DNA of 64,000 bases from Eleusine coracana subsp. coracana (taxonomy: Eukaryota; Streptophyta; Magnoliopsida; Poales; Poaceae): NCBI GenBank assembly GCA_032690845.1, contig CM064417.1, positions 37,268,432 to 37,332,431 on the forward strand, read 5' to 3'. The notes beneath the pieces were generated by a model. It was not told where the DNA came from. It ran no database searches and saw nothing but the letters and a program-made list of their open reading frames with translations. The stretch's first letter is position 1. Each line of letters opens with the position of its first letter. This document shows positions 46,065-58,659 of the stretch, in pieces. The position numbers and the translations under genes were made by a program.

Positions 46065-46286
46065 GCGGCCTTCCCCCATCTCGGACCCTCCCTTCATAGG
46101 CCGGCCATTTCACCTCATGAACCCCCAAACCCTCGCCGGCATCGCCGTCGCCACCGCAGCCCCCTAGCGCACCCCCACGCCCTCACCGGCGCTCCCTAGC
46201 TTCCGATCCCGCAGCTGCAGCACGCGCCCAGGCCGCCCCGATCCCGCCAGAGCTCGGCATCACCAAGGGGGAGACTATAGACGACG
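46065..46286 (+). promoter_or_regulatory. Promoter/5' leader of the B55 gene
   Basis: GC-rich and C-rich leader with AACCCCCAAACCCTCGCC near 46120 and several GGCGCTCCC/CCGCAGCTGCAG words. No TATA box was recognised. It directly follows the tandem duplication. Confidence 0.4.
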
Positions 46287-49200
46287 ATGAACGGCGCCGC
46301 GACACCCGAGCGCTCGGCCTCGGCCTCGCCCCCGCGCCCGGCCCAGTCGCCGTTGCTCGCCCTGTTGCCGCCGCATCAGCTCGAGTGGAGGTTCTCCCAG
46401 GTGTTCGGGGAGCGCAGCGCCGGCGAGGAGGTCCAGGATGGTACGATCGATCCCTTTGACTCCTCTCATCTAGCTTACTTTGGGTCGCTCCATGCTCGTG
46501 ACTGCTGGATCTTAGTGGTTCTCTGCTCTGGAGCTCGATGGGAGGCTAGGGGCCGTGAATGGGTGGTCATGGCGTGTGGGTAGCGGGGCCCTGCTTAGAT
46601 CGATCCAGGAATTTGCGTGCGGTAGGGGGTGGATTCAGATGGGATGCGACAAAGCTAGATGCTTTGCTATTGAGGATGCGAGCTTACTGCTTCATCTCTT
46701 CCAGATCAGTGATGTATCCTCCATGCTTATGCTCATAATACGGAGATAGTCTTGACTGGTAGATGCAAAGCACCGTGCCTATCTGCTTGACTGGTAGATG
46801 CAAAGCACTGTGCCGATCAGTGGCGCAATCGAGATCTTCACAGATGACTGGAGAATATAATGTGTTTTAGTAGGAGTTGCTTAATGCTGTTGATTAAATT
46901 TTTGGTATGCTATTGCTTGTTACATAGTAGGATTGACTGTCAGATAATTCGTGCTTCATTAAGTAAATGCAGAACAAGTAGGATCTGCGTTACTCCTATT
47001 TATGAGCGGGCTCTGTAAAGTAACATTAGCGCTTGAAGCTCGTGTGTAACATGGGTTGTCGCATGCTGCATGGTTTGTGGACATTAGTCAACAGATATAG
47101 CTTTATGAAGTCACTAATTATTTGCTGAAAGAGGAAATATCGGGTTGCATGTGCTTTGTATGTGTCAGTCAACAATACCATGTGAGTATGCATGTCGTTC
47201 TTTCACTAGTGAGGATCTGGTTTATTTGATTGATTCTTGTACATGATACGATGTGATAAGCACATTTATTGGCTATGACCCACCCATGTAATGGATGCTC
47301 CATATTCTTGCATGTGTCATTTCACTTGAGTCTGAACAGTCGATCCCTAACTGTAGCAGCTATTACTTCATCCCGTGCATGATTCCCTGTTTGGATGTTT
47401 AGTCACCTTTAACCATTGTTAATAATCATGTGAAGTAATATCTGATAATATAGGGCACCTTTGGTTGTTTTGCTCGTCTTGCTCACCACGCCTCGCTCGG
47501 CAAGGCTGGCCTTGCCAGTGGCAGAGAGCCAATCTGGCTAGCTGGGTCTGGCAAGTAAAATTCTTGATAGCACAAACACTGAGGTAATCAGAATCAGCAA
47601 AACAACCAAGCACCTAGTTTCTTGCCCAGCTAGGCAAAGCAATGTGCAGCAAGGAATCCAAACGGCTCCATAATTGGTGGCAAGCCTAATGAATACTTGT
47701 CCTAAAATTTCTTTTTGGTTGAAACCTGAATATTAGCCCTTCAATTCTATTGTAGATCCAGTCATTATATTTGGTGCGTTGTTCTCTATTTTATGCATTG
47801 TCAGGTCTTCATATTTGCGAACTGTGCAAATATTAAAAGGATTTGCTTGAACTGTTTGGGTCCCCTCCTGTTTTTGGTTGTGATAGTTATGGTGAACCTT
47901 ATTCATCATCTTCACGTTTTGAAGGAAAACTTTTCATACAAAGAAAGTGCTGCTTCTAAGCTAATGCTTGCAACTATGAACTATCTGTAAAAACAAATGG
48001 AGTTAGGGTACCAATTTTCCCCATGTATATCTGGGCCTTTTGTACTGGTTTATTACATTTGTTTGTTCTTTATGTTCTTTAAAGCGTGATGTGTGGATGA
48101 TTCCTACTGCCATACATGTTTTTCCCATCGCTTTTTGTATGCTCAATCATTGATATGTGTCATGTATTGTGTATTGCGGCTACAAGAGGCGAAGCTTTGT
48201 TGTGGCCAAAGTGGGCCGTGCCCCCCCCCCCCCCCCCCCTCCCTCCCCCTCACCCATGAAAAAACGATGTTTTACCATGCAAATGCTAAAAGCTAAAAAA
48301 TTGATCCAATAACTGGCCCCCGTTCATCTTAATCCAGTGGCCCATGGCCCCCTTCGAAAGTGGCCCAAGCTTCGCCACTGGTGGTTACCTACTAACTTGA
48401 CCTTATCTCACTCTCGTGTTTTTCGCAGTTGACATCATCTCAGCAATAGAGTTCAATAAATCAGGACACCATCTTGCGACCGGGGACAGAGGTGGACGGG
48501 TTGTTTTGTTTGAAAGGACAGATGTCAAAGATGTAAGCATATTGAATTGTATATTGAAGCATGCAAACTTATGGGCTAGTTACATGTGCTTTGATGTCTA
48601 AACATATTTTTTTTCTTTCTCTAGCACGGTAATAGAAAAGGGGCTGAAAAAGCTGATTATTCTATCAGCAGGCATCCTGAATTTCGCTACAAAACTGAGT
48701 TTCAAAGCCATGAACCAGAGGTACATTCTTGCAATAAATGCTAAGTGGCATTATATGTCTTGTGAATTACTTTTAATTTGACCAAATGATGTTGCCATGG
48801 GTTTAGTTTGATTACCTTAAGAGCTTGGAAATTGAAGAGAAGATCAATAAAATAAAGTGGTGCCAAGCAGCAAATGGTGCATTATTTCTCTTGTCCACAA
48901 ATGACAAAACAATAAAATTTTGGAAGGTATGTATCCTCACTCAACAATATGGAAACATCCTCTTTGACCTTATATCTTTACTTCAAACCTTATATTTCTT
49001 GAATTATATTCAATGCAATAAATCAATGTGATCATCTTTGAAATTTTTGGTTGATCTGCGCGGTTTATGTTGTTGCATATGCATCTCATTAGTGTTTCTT
49101 GAATTATCTGATGTCCAAATTTTACTTAGTGTTTCTTGAAGTATCTGCCATTCAAATTTTCTACATTGCTTCCTAGGAAATATTGATTTACTACTCTTTC

Positions 49201-52200
49201 TACACTGTGCCGTTTAGTTCCTTGTATTTGCACCTAAGATGCACCTGATAATGATTTTATTCTCCTACTTGGTCAAACTTTTGTTAGTTTGAGGATTATT
49301 CTGTGATTTGTAGGTGCAAGAAAAGAAGGTCAAAAAGGTGTCTCAGATGAATCTGGACCGTTCAACTGCACCTGCAAATGGTGGTCCTGGTGGTGTGCGT
49401 AGTCCGAGTGCAACAGTCTGTAACGGCGGATCTGACGGACTTCCTTTGCTTCGCCTTCCTGTGGTAGTTTGTATCTGACTCAGTTTCATTTATGTGTCTT
49501 GCAAGAAAATAACTTTTAGTTTCAAGGGAATAAGTTTCGTCTTTCTTTTGGACTATCATTCTAATTGCTGAAGTTCTTGTGGAGCTTAAAACGTACTACC
49601 TCTGGTCATTTATATGTGACGTCCGGACAGAAAACTTGAACTGATTCCAGTTCAAAGTTGCTGTTGGAACGTTAATATACATGATAGGAGGTAGTACTTT
49701 TAGTTGATTTCATTGTATCTTTTATGTTTAAGTATCTACTATCAACGTTTTCTTCTTATGACTTGTTATATTTACGCAATCCACTGTTCAACAGGTTACA
49801 TGCCAAGAAACAAGTCTTGCCGCAAGTTGCCGAAGAGTATATGCACATGCACATGACTACCATATAAACTCCATATCAAATAACAGGTCCTGCTCATCAG
49901 ACACTTCTTTGTAGTTTAATTTACTGCAGCTTGTGTTTGAGCTTTTTCAGCTATTGAATTTGAAAATGGTCATTTTTGTTTAAAGTCATTGCACCATGAA
50001 GATGAAGCTGATTTACTCTCACTTTAACATGACTTATGGCAACGATACATCTACTAGCTTACTAGCTTTGTAAACCAAGCGGCTTAGTAGCCATTGCATA
50101 CAATGTTAAATCTGCACCTCAAAACACATGTAGATTGTTTGCTTTCCAAGTACCAAAATAAACTTCTGTGTTCCCTCTAGGCATTCTTTGGTTGACCATT
50201 GCAGCAATGTGATTGTTCTTTGATGTTACTTCGTTGATCTCCCTCAAACCATTAACTATTCAAATTGGACCATACAAATCATAACTTGACGGTACACAAA
50301 TGGTCGGCTCAAAATCATTACAGGGAAAACAAAGCTATGTCATACCCTACATGATATTTTAATAAGTTATACTATGCTTTTGGTCCGATTACATTTTTAT
50401 ATTTTGAATTATTTTCTGGTCAAGCTGCAAGTGTCCGTACCATTATATCACTACAGATAAGTGAACACATATTCTCCCGCCTTTCTGTATGCAATTAATT
50501 CTTTCTTTTTTCCTATTTGCACCTCATATACAGATGCAGCTTAATTCTGTCCGTTTATAAGTATTGGTTAGTGACATGTATTGCTTCCTGTTCTGGCTTT
50601 CGCAGTGATGGTGAGACATTTATATCAGCGGATGATTTACGGATAAATCTTTGGAATTTGGAAATTAGCAATCAAAGTTTCAATATTGTTGATGTTAAAC
50701 CTACAAATATGGAGGATCTCACTGGTATAACTTCACAAACTCTCTTCTTGGTTGTGCTGACTATATGGTAGTGGTAAACTACAGTTATGAGAATTACATA
50801 ACTTCTACTCATAGTATGACAATGATACCTCTTGGCCATCAAGAGAAGTATTTGCTTTGTTCATTTGGGTCTTATGGGCAATGTTATCTATGACTCCTCA
50901 TTTCCTTTGTTTGCAAATAACATTATTCAAAATGGTTGCTGATTCCTTGTTAATGATTTTTGTTGTTTTACCATTCTTTGGTTTTTAGTGGTGGCATTTT
51001 TGTTCTTAGCTGCTAAAAGTTATGCTTTTATTCTTTGATGCACAGAGGTGATAACATCTGCTGAATTCCACCCTACTCATTGCAATACATTGGCATATAG
51101 TAGCTCAAAGGGCTCCATTCGACTTGTTGATCTGCGTCAATCAGCCCTTTGCGACACTCATTCCCAAATGTGAGTTTTCATTTGACACTTCCTGTTTCCT
51201 ATACAGTATACTCTATGTAGTGAACATGTGGATGCTGTACTATTTTTTATACCTATACATGTCTTCTTGCAGATTTGAGCAGCATGAGGCACCAGGTTCA
51301 AGATCATTCTTCACTGAGATTATAGCCTCAATTTCAGACATAAAGTTTTCCAAGGATGGGAGGCATATTCTCAGTCGTGATTACATGACTTTAAAGGTAT
51401 ACCCATTAGTTATGATATTTGATTGCTTTATACTTCACAATTTGTTGGAAGATGATGTAACTAGATAAACATGGCTAGTTTGAAAATTGTTTCACTTTCT
51501 GTATGTGGTGGAAGATATTAGCTTCTGGATTTTGCTTTAGATGAACAGTTACCCATATTCGTTAGCCTTTGCTTTGTGTGCTTTTCCAGCACTAAATCTT
51601 TGTCTATTGTTACAGCTTTGGGATGTCAAGATGAATTCTGGTCCAGTTTCGACATTCCAGGTTCATGAATATCTAAGGCCTAAGGTAAATTTCTTCCATG
51701 CTAAGATAAATAATCAATAGTTCTTCTAGGACAACAAAACAGTCACATTTTTGCATAAACCTTGCTTTCTTGAATTGCAGTTATGTGATTTATATGAAAA
51801 TGATTCGATCTTCGACAAATTCGAGTGCTGTCAAAGTGGAGATGGATTACGTGTAGCAACTGGTTCTTACAGGTAGTTTCTTAAGCTTGTCTCGATTGTA
51901 ATACAGCTTGACTCGGGTAACACGTCTGATTGTTTTAATTTTTTTGATCCATCAGCAATATTTTCCGCGTGTTTGGTTGTGATACTGGTAGCAGTGAGGC
52001 AACAACACTTGAAGCAACTCGAAACCCTACAAGGTACATCTTGTTTAGAAAGAAAATTTTGGAGCCAAAAATAATAATTTATGCTAGTATAAAGTTGGTT
52101 TTAAGCTATATATATGGAATCTGTATCTCAGATGTGTAAGTGTGGAACTAATCATCACACGGTTCTATTATCATTTTCTTGTATGCAGGCGGCAGATCCA

Positions 52201-52467
52201 GAATCCCACTAGGCCTGCCAGATCTGTTAATACCCTGACAAGGGCTGTTAGACGAGGTTGGCTTCCTGCTTTAGCATATTATGCTGCAGAAACTTTTCAT
52301 TGCAACTGCTAATGCTGTAAATGTGTGCAGGTGCAGAAAGCACTGGAATAGATGCCAATGGAAATACCTATGACCTGAGCACAAAGTTGCTCCATTTGGC
52401 TTGGCACCCAACCGAAAATTTAATTGCCTGTGCTGCTGCCAACAGCTTGTACATGTACTACGCATAA
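46287..52467 (+). CDS. Protein phosphatase 2A regulatory subunit B55
   Basis: Fourteen exons: 46287-46440, 48429-48532, 48625-48720, 48807-48926, 49314-49463, 49795-49886, 50606-50724, 51046-51169, 51273-51396, 51616-51684, 51781-51872, 51956-52033, 52189-52256, 52331-52467. All introns are GT-AG and all phases agree, giving 508 aa. The N-terminus LEWRFSQVFGERSAGEEVQD leads into a WD40 propeller with DHLATGDRGGRVVLFER-like sequence (here HHLATGDRGGRVV), then RYKTEFQSHEPEFDYL, STNDKTIKFWK, ISADDLRINLWNLE, YSSSKGSIRLVDLRQS and LSRDYMTLK. It ends LYMYYA. B55 forms the PP2A trimer with A and C subunits, selects substrates, and acts in cell-cycle, auxin and nitrate signalling in plants. The start matches the family. 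Intron 1 (2 kb) hosts at least two MITEs. Confidence 0.96.
47453..47669. mobile_element. hAT-like MITE in B55 intron 1
   Basis: The left end GGGCACCTTTGGTTG and the reverse complement of the right end, GGAGCCGTTTGGATTC, form the GGGCCNTTTGG-type terminus frequent in grass MITEs. The interior is rich in TTGCTCG/GGCAAGGC words. The flanks are similar (ATAATATA, ATAATTGG) but not an exact duplication. Confidence 0.55.
48185..48380. mobile_element. GGCGAAGCTT-type MITE, copy 2, in B55 intron 1
   Basis: Begins GAGGCGAAGCTTTGTTGTGG and ends GTGGCCCAAGCTTCGCCACT. It contains a run of 19 C at 48221-48239. It ends about 48 bp before the exon 2 acceptor. A branch-point-like CTAAC at 48392-48396 and a pyrimidine stretch lie just outside it. 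Confidence 0.72.
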
Positions 52468-53265
52468 ACAAGCAAAATGAAGAGCGACATTTTTTTTGGC
52501 GGTTGCTCCTGGTGAGAAGAAGTGTTTTGCCCCTGGTGCATTGAAAACCAGGAGGTGCTGGAGATGGTGTATTTTGTGCCAGTCATATGCAGTTCTTTGA
52601 GTGCCATATAGAGCTGCCCAGAGTCCAGGAGGAAGTGACTCGATCATTCCCGGGAAGCAGCTTGATTCTGATTAATTTTTTTGTGGGGAAAGGCTTGTCT
52701 TTCCCCCATAGGTCATTTAGATTTAAAGATAAGATTCTAGTTTGACAACTTTCAACATCTGTAATAGTTGATAAGTGGATACCTTTCGTTACATTCATGT
52801 TGGAATCGTGGGCATGTAACTTCTGGGCGGGTGTTGAGGCTTTTGATAATTTTATCTTACAAAGCAACGTTTCTTTTCTTTGTTATGTGGGGAAACTTTG
52901 TTTCCTCGTGAATGATACTTCCATGGGAAATGTAGGGTAGATCCTATACTAAATCTCTCTTATGTCCATTTGCTGTATGTACATTTACATCAGTGGAAAT
53001 GTCTCTTTGATAGCTTATTTGTGATTGTAACAAATGTAACATGTTTAAGGCTTTGTTTGTCATTTCTTTTTTGTTGTTGTTGCTACAGTCCATCACGGGG
53101 TTCTTCACAGTTAATTACCAGGTTCAGTTGATAAAATGATGAGTGCCCATTCTCTTTGCCTATCAGATTTGAGTTTATATTTGTTCAATTTGATGCTGTT
53201 TTTAGCCTCTGAAGGGGGAACAGATATCTGCCTGAGATCGCAGGACCACTCTAAATTGACGCTGC
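52468..53265. other. 3' UTR of the B55 gene and spacer
   Basis: Downstream flank without an open frame of note. The first few hundred bases are likely 3' UTR, but no single poly-A signal stands out. Confidence 0.4.
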
Positions 53266-53269
53266 ATTC

Positions 53270-53690
53270 TCATGCAGTCAAGGTTTACATAACTGGACAA
53301 ACCGGTGAAACTGGTCGGACCCGGTTAATCGAATAACCGGAATAACCGACTGGTTAACTGTGCAAAAATCGATTTGGGGGAACACGTGACCGAGGACCGG
53401 TTAACTGGCTGGTTATACCGGTTAACTGATTAGCTATTTCGGTTAACCAGGTGGTTAGGTCGGTTTTATTCATATATTTTAAACATATTTTTAAATTTAA
53501 AATTACCAGTTTTTTACAGTTTTACCGGTTAACTGGTCGGTTATTCCGGTTAAGTCTAATACGAATTTTTTTAAAATTTTAAATTTTTTTAAATCATAAC
53601 CGGAGGTTAACCGGCCGGTCGGGGTAACCGGCCTAGACCGGTTTTCCCGTTAACCGGTCAGTTAACCTCGGTTATTTCAACCATTTATGC
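53270..53690. mobile_element. Palindromic CCGGTTAA-rich MITE
   Basis: About 420 bp with more than fifteen copies of CCGGTTAA/TTAACCGG-like words in both orientations (for example AACCGGTGAAACTGG, ATAACCGGAATAACCG and CCGGTTAACTGG). The ends are inverted relative to each other. It can fold along most of its length and carries no coding capacity. Confidence 0.6.
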
Positions 53691-53721
53691 AGTATGGTTC
53701 AGTAATTGATACAATGCATTA

Positions 53722-54595
53722 GAGCATCTCCAACAGACTCTCTAAATAAATAAAAATCGCCAAATATATAAAAACAACCAAGAAAACGCGTTCCAACAAA
53801 CTAGTTATCGTGCTCGGTAAATTTAGTTGCTCGCTATCCTCGTCCTCCCACTAGCCAATTTTGCCGACATCCATGGCCTCCCTCCACCAAGAAGCAGTAG
53901 CAGACCATCAAAAATCAAACGTTTTTCCCCTTTGTATGCGGCTTCGAATTTGCAAAATTAACCTAAAACAATTGGTATTACCTCAAATTAGTTAGTCCAT
54001 TGTCTTTTTCATCTCCCTACGATTTCATTTTGACGATTTCTACCTCTACTCCTGCTTGTAACCGGCTAGCTCCTCCAACGACATCTTTTGTCCCCATTCT
54101 AAATGTAGCCGCAATTCTTTACAATGAGTTGCCTAAATCCTGTATGAGATTGAACTGATTGCACAGACATGGATACAGGAGCCCGAGCACTCTCAGCAAC
54201 GTCGTTCGGCGATGCGTAGATCACGCGGGGCATTGACGTGTGACCAGGAGCCCAGAACTAGAGCAGACTAGCATAGCTAATTAAAACAACAAAGCGGTTG
54301 AGCCTAGGCCGTTATTTGCTGGGCCGCGCGCTCTCGTGGTAAAGAAATCAAGCGAACAGTTAAGGAACATTAGATTTCAAATTGACAAGTGCACTACCCT
54401 CTAACGTGCATCAGACGATCTCCATCCTAGCCAGGGTAGAGGCGCACGCACGAACACGGTCTGTTTTAAAAAATAGAGTCCAGGTTTTAGATAGTCTGTT
54501 AGGTTTGCTCAGTTTTTTACTAGCTATTTTATTTTACATAATAGCTATATCAGAATTTTAGCTATTTGTTTTTAACTAATCTCTTGGAGATGCTC
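53722..54595. mobile_element. PIF/Harbinger-like non-autonomous element
   Basis: 874 bp from GAGCATCTCCAACAG to TTGGAGATGCTC, with a 3-bp TTA duplication at 53719-53721 and 54596-54598. GAGCATCTCCAAC is a common terminus of Tourist/Harbinger-type elements in grasses. The interior shows no transposase. Confidence 0.7.
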
Positions 54596-54599
54596 TTAC

Positions 54600-55680
54600 A
54601 TGCTATATATTTGCAGCTTAGTCACTGAAACCGTTTCGTTCAGACAAGCCACAGCCGTATCGCCAGTGACGTTATGCCAACATTTTCTAAATACAATCAG
54701 GTCAACACAGCCATTGTTGTAATCATCATTGACTCAGCTTGGCGAAGGTGCAAGAGTATGAGATGAAGTGTGCAAGCTTCAGTACCAGGCCCTTTTTGCA
54801 TTTTCCTTTTAGGAAGAAGTCTGTTTTGTCTCCTTAACTAACGCGGTAGTTTGATTTCTGTTCCTAACCGGCTAACCTCTGTTAACTATGTTTGTTTTTC
54901 TTCCTTGGATGGTTTGTAGAGTGAATTTAGAATACATGATATGATGGAGCCGACATCAGGTGCAGGGCAGGTCTCTCTCCGTCTCTCTCCTAGTCCATGC
55001 AAGCATGGAGTTAGTCGGCAAAACACCACTCTTTTCGCTCGACCCTTCGCTCATGCATTCGCTCCAGTGGCACAAGCTCACCATCGTCTTTCTTGTGCAG
55101 TTGTGATTGTGACGCAGCAAGGTGTGCAAGATCTCAGACATGAGACATTGGATTGAGCGTGAAGAAGCGGCGAAGGAGGCGTGGGTAGCTATGGAAGCAA
55201 CATGCGGCCATCCAGGCACCTTGGTGCCGGTACTGTGGACCGGCGTCCATATAGGTCTGCACATGTCGCTTAAGCGTAGCAGCGTTCACAAGCGCCTTAA
55301 GTGATTGCAGCTCGACATATCTGGACTGCTACCCTGTCTGTTTCGCCACCTGATTTGCGAGCTAGATTGGCTTCCCCAACATCGCTTTTGTGGTCTCCCC
55401 CAACTCCTGGCACGATGCGGCTCTGGAACGTTGTTCAAAATGTGAGGAGGCTGGTAAATTAGAAACGTGCGATACATGCGAAACACGCACTGCCACGTAG
55501 GCTAAAACCACATTGTTACCATCCGAGGAAGGAAAACAAAAGGATTTGACGGTTTAAGATTTTTTTTTTTGAGAGGATGACAGTATAAGAAGTTAGGTTA
55601 CCTATTTCTTATTTTCTCCGCTTCGAACCAACCCAACACAACAGTTATAGCCCAATTTGATGACATTTAGCCCAGTTATA
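54600..55680. other. Intergenic sequence with unassigned frames
   Basis: Overlapping short frames on both strands (for example minus 55264-54956 and 55486-55286) have no recognisable domain. A T run at 55560-55570 follows. Probably old transposon-derived sequence. Confidence 0.35.
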
Positions 55681-55967
55681 AAGTAGGCTTGAAGCCCAAT
55701 CCAACCCAACTAGCCATCACCCGTTGCTCCCCTTCAGTGACTGACAGCTATGGCCATGTGGTCAGTGTCACCCCGCCCGCCCCTCCCGTCTTCAAAAACC
55801 ACCCACGGCCGCAAGTCTCATTCCCCCGACCATTCCATTTTGAACCCAAACCCCCACTCCAACCAAACCCCCTCGACCTCCCCGAACCCCCCACTCCGCT
55901 CCGCCCCGACCTAGGGTTAGGGTTTCGGCCCCCAATTCGAACGAATCCGCCCCCGGCCCAGCGCGCC
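55640..55967 (+). promoter_or_regulatory. Promoter/5' leader of the unknown conserved gene
   Basis: Contains TAGCCCA, AAGCCCA and AGCCCAA words at about 55646-55700 and a telo-box-like TAGGGTTAGGGTTT at 55913-55926. This pairing is common in plant genes tied to growth and ribosome biogenesis. The C-rich leader ends GCGCGCCATGG. Confidence 0.4.
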
Positions 55968-58659
55968 ATGGCCGCCGGCTCCATCGTGGTGGACTTCCCC
56001 TCCATGGGAACCGCCTTCTGCTTCTCCAGCTTCGAGTCCCTCCTCCGCGACTCCGCCTCCGGCTTCCTCGCCGCCGTCTCCGCCGCCCCGGCCCCGGGCG
56101 CCGCCGACCTCACCAACTTCCACCGCGTCTTCTCTCGCGTCCTCAGCGCCTACCCGGACCCGCCGCTGGAGGCCGTCTGGTTCTTCTCCGCGCTCACCTT
56201 CCACGACAGCCCGGGCGACCTCCGCTCCCTGCTCCAGCTCCTCTCCGCCTTCACCGCCTCCTCCCCGAGCGCCGCCAAGCCGCTCGCGCTCCTCGCGCCC
56301 GTCATCTCGGAGCTCTTCCACTCCGACAAGCCGCGCAGGGAGACTGAGGCCCTCGTTGAGGCCGTGCTCAGCTACATCAGCATCTGCAGCAGCCGCGCCG
56401 CCACCGTTGGTGATGCTGGCGCCAGCGCTGACGCCGAGAAGCTGCTGCCGGCTTTCGGGGAGCTCGTCAAGGTGTGGAGCGTGCGGCACTCAAGGGACAG
56501 GTGTCCATTCCAGGTGTTGTTCCCGCTCGTAGGAGAGGAGGTGAGGCGGGAGCTCATGAAGGAAGGCTGCAGCGTCGAGTACCTCGCTGGAGTGGTGGTG
56601 GCTGAGGCGTTCCTTCTCAGGCTTTGCCTCAAGGTGCAAAATGCAACTGGGGTGCCTCGCGCCGAGCTGCAGAAGGAGCTCAGGATCTGGGCGGTCAGCT
56701 CCATCCCTGTCTTCCAGAACCAGCAATTCTTCGGTGAGTGATGATCGACCGGTTCTTCTTGCTCCTTGTAGTATCTTTGTAGCAAGTCAAGGTTGTGATG
56801 TCATCTTTGCCTTTGGATCTGGCAGGTATCCTGCTAAACATGCTCATGAACCGTCCCCTGCCTGTTTATTCACTATTGGTACGTGTTTTTTACTCTCGAC
56901 AACTATGAGGATGCCATACTAGAATTCTTGCCTTTGCTAGCTAGGATTACTATTGCATTAGCTACTCATTAACGAACTTATAAGGTTTCTGGAAGTAATT
57001 TAACATCTGTCTGTTATAGTTGTATGAAACATTTGAAATATAGCAACTCTCTTGATAAGCTGATGCCTTCAATTAAGAAACATCAGTCCTCATGCTGTGT
57101 GAACTAGTTAATTATCATGGCTTACCTTTATATCAAGATATAAGAACGGTGCAACTTGTTGCTTGTACTTCAATTGTGCTTGGACTCAGGGTTCTTAACT
57201 TGTGGAAACTAAAGAGGAGAAGAGTAGTTACTGTTGTGTTTCACAAAGCTGGTGTTACTGTACCATTTGATGTCAATATCCGCAAGGAGCGTGACTTGGT
57301 CGGAGTTGTACCCATCTTTGTACTATGCAAACAGGTTCAAGTATGATCTGTGTATCGTCTTCTGATGTACATTTGTTTCTGAGCATAATCACTAGGTATA
57401 GTTATCTTGTTTAGTTGGGAACTGGCAAACCAGGGGTTCTATTGCCACTTATCTCTGGTTGCTGTGTTTTATGATTCAAGCCATGCTAGTTTTATAGTTT
57501 CAATGTAGTTCACAGGGAGACATTTTCTATAGTTCTCAGGCTACTTCAATTCTTATATATGGTAGTGTCATCGTTTCCTATGACCAGTGGGCTACTTGTT
57601 CAGTATGTAACGTTTACTCTGGTGATGTGATTCATGATAATGGACTGAAATTGTTTGTGTGTGTAATGTGAGTGGCTTTAGTGGCATTATTATGTTCTTT
57701 ATTCATCTTACCTTTGTTGCGTTTGGCTTGTGGTGCCTTACTCAGAGTGCTGATGATGAAATATTGGTGAGAGATGTCCTTTATGATGCTCTGATCTTGG
57801 TGGATTATTCTTTCATTAACAACAAAGCTGGAGTTGATCAAGCTGATAGTTCCTTTTTTCATACATTTGTGTCAAGATTGATTATTACTCATGATGCAAT
57901 CAACGAAGCCAGGTGAAAATAGTTACTGGAATAAAAACATAACTGGCCTTGGAGAATTCTTCTCATTTTATTTCTTCTTATAGGAGCAAAGGTGATCAAG
58001 GGAGAGCAATATCGTTTATCAATGCATTTTCAACTTCAAATGTCCCCAGTTATCTCATCAAGTGGGCTACACGTCAAGTTGGCTTTAACCAACTCAGCAA
58101 ACCAGTTGCTAACACACCTCAAGCTCTTCTCAGTACGTACAGATATGAAATGACCTCATTGATTTAAGTTATGCCTTATGGAGTGCTGTAAAATGGTACA
58201 TGTTTCGTTTTCGCAGAGTGGCTTGTTGACCTTGAAGATAAGGGGCTCAAAGTGTTTGGAGATAAGAGTTCTTGGATCAAGGGGAGGCTTAGTTATGATG
58301 AGGTCAAGAATGGTTATGGGAGCAGGATGATCCATTCAGATGCAGAGCTTTTCTTCTTTGACAAGCAGAGAGGCGGGGAGGTTATGGATGCCAAATCTAG
58401 CGACGACGAAGAAGCTGTGGAGATGGAGACTGCAGATAATGCTTTCATGGCTGCTGCTCAGTCAATGAAGGTGACAGCTAATGGCATACGAAAAAGGAAG
58501 GGCTGCGAAAATGAAGACTCTACAGCCGTGAAGTTTGTGAAGTACAAGGTTGAAGACAGCTCAGCTAATGACTACTTCATGTCTGCAGCTAATGGCATGA
58601 GCAGTGGCAGTGAGGTAGAGAATCCGCAGTCTGATGATGAGATGGAAGAAACAAATTGA
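55968..58659 (+). CDS. Conserved plant protein of unknown function, acidic C-terminus
   Basis: Modelled exons are 55968-56733, 56826-56882, 57087-57334, 57746-57912, 57984-58132 and 58217-58659, giving 609 aa. I do not recognise the family. The first 255 residues are an Ala/Leu-rich, helical, soluble-looking domain (FDFPSMGTAF-like start: VVDFPSMGTAFCFSSF; then AVWFFSALTFHDSPGDLRSL). The middle has LCELVNYHGLPLYQD and VRDVLYDALILVDYSFIN. The C-terminus is acidic with KRKG and KFVKYK basic patches and ends near SDDEMEET, suggesting a nuclear protein, but that is inference. Exon 2/3 is the weak point: the frame is kept only with a donor at GTAC|GTGTTT (56882), not the stronger TTG|GTACGT four bases earlier. 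The ATG has a good context. Confidence 0.75.

Noticed and set aside
55917..56489. Minus-strand frame opposite the unknown conserved gene
   Set aside because: GC-driven shadow of exon 1 with low-complexity Gly/Glu/Val composition.
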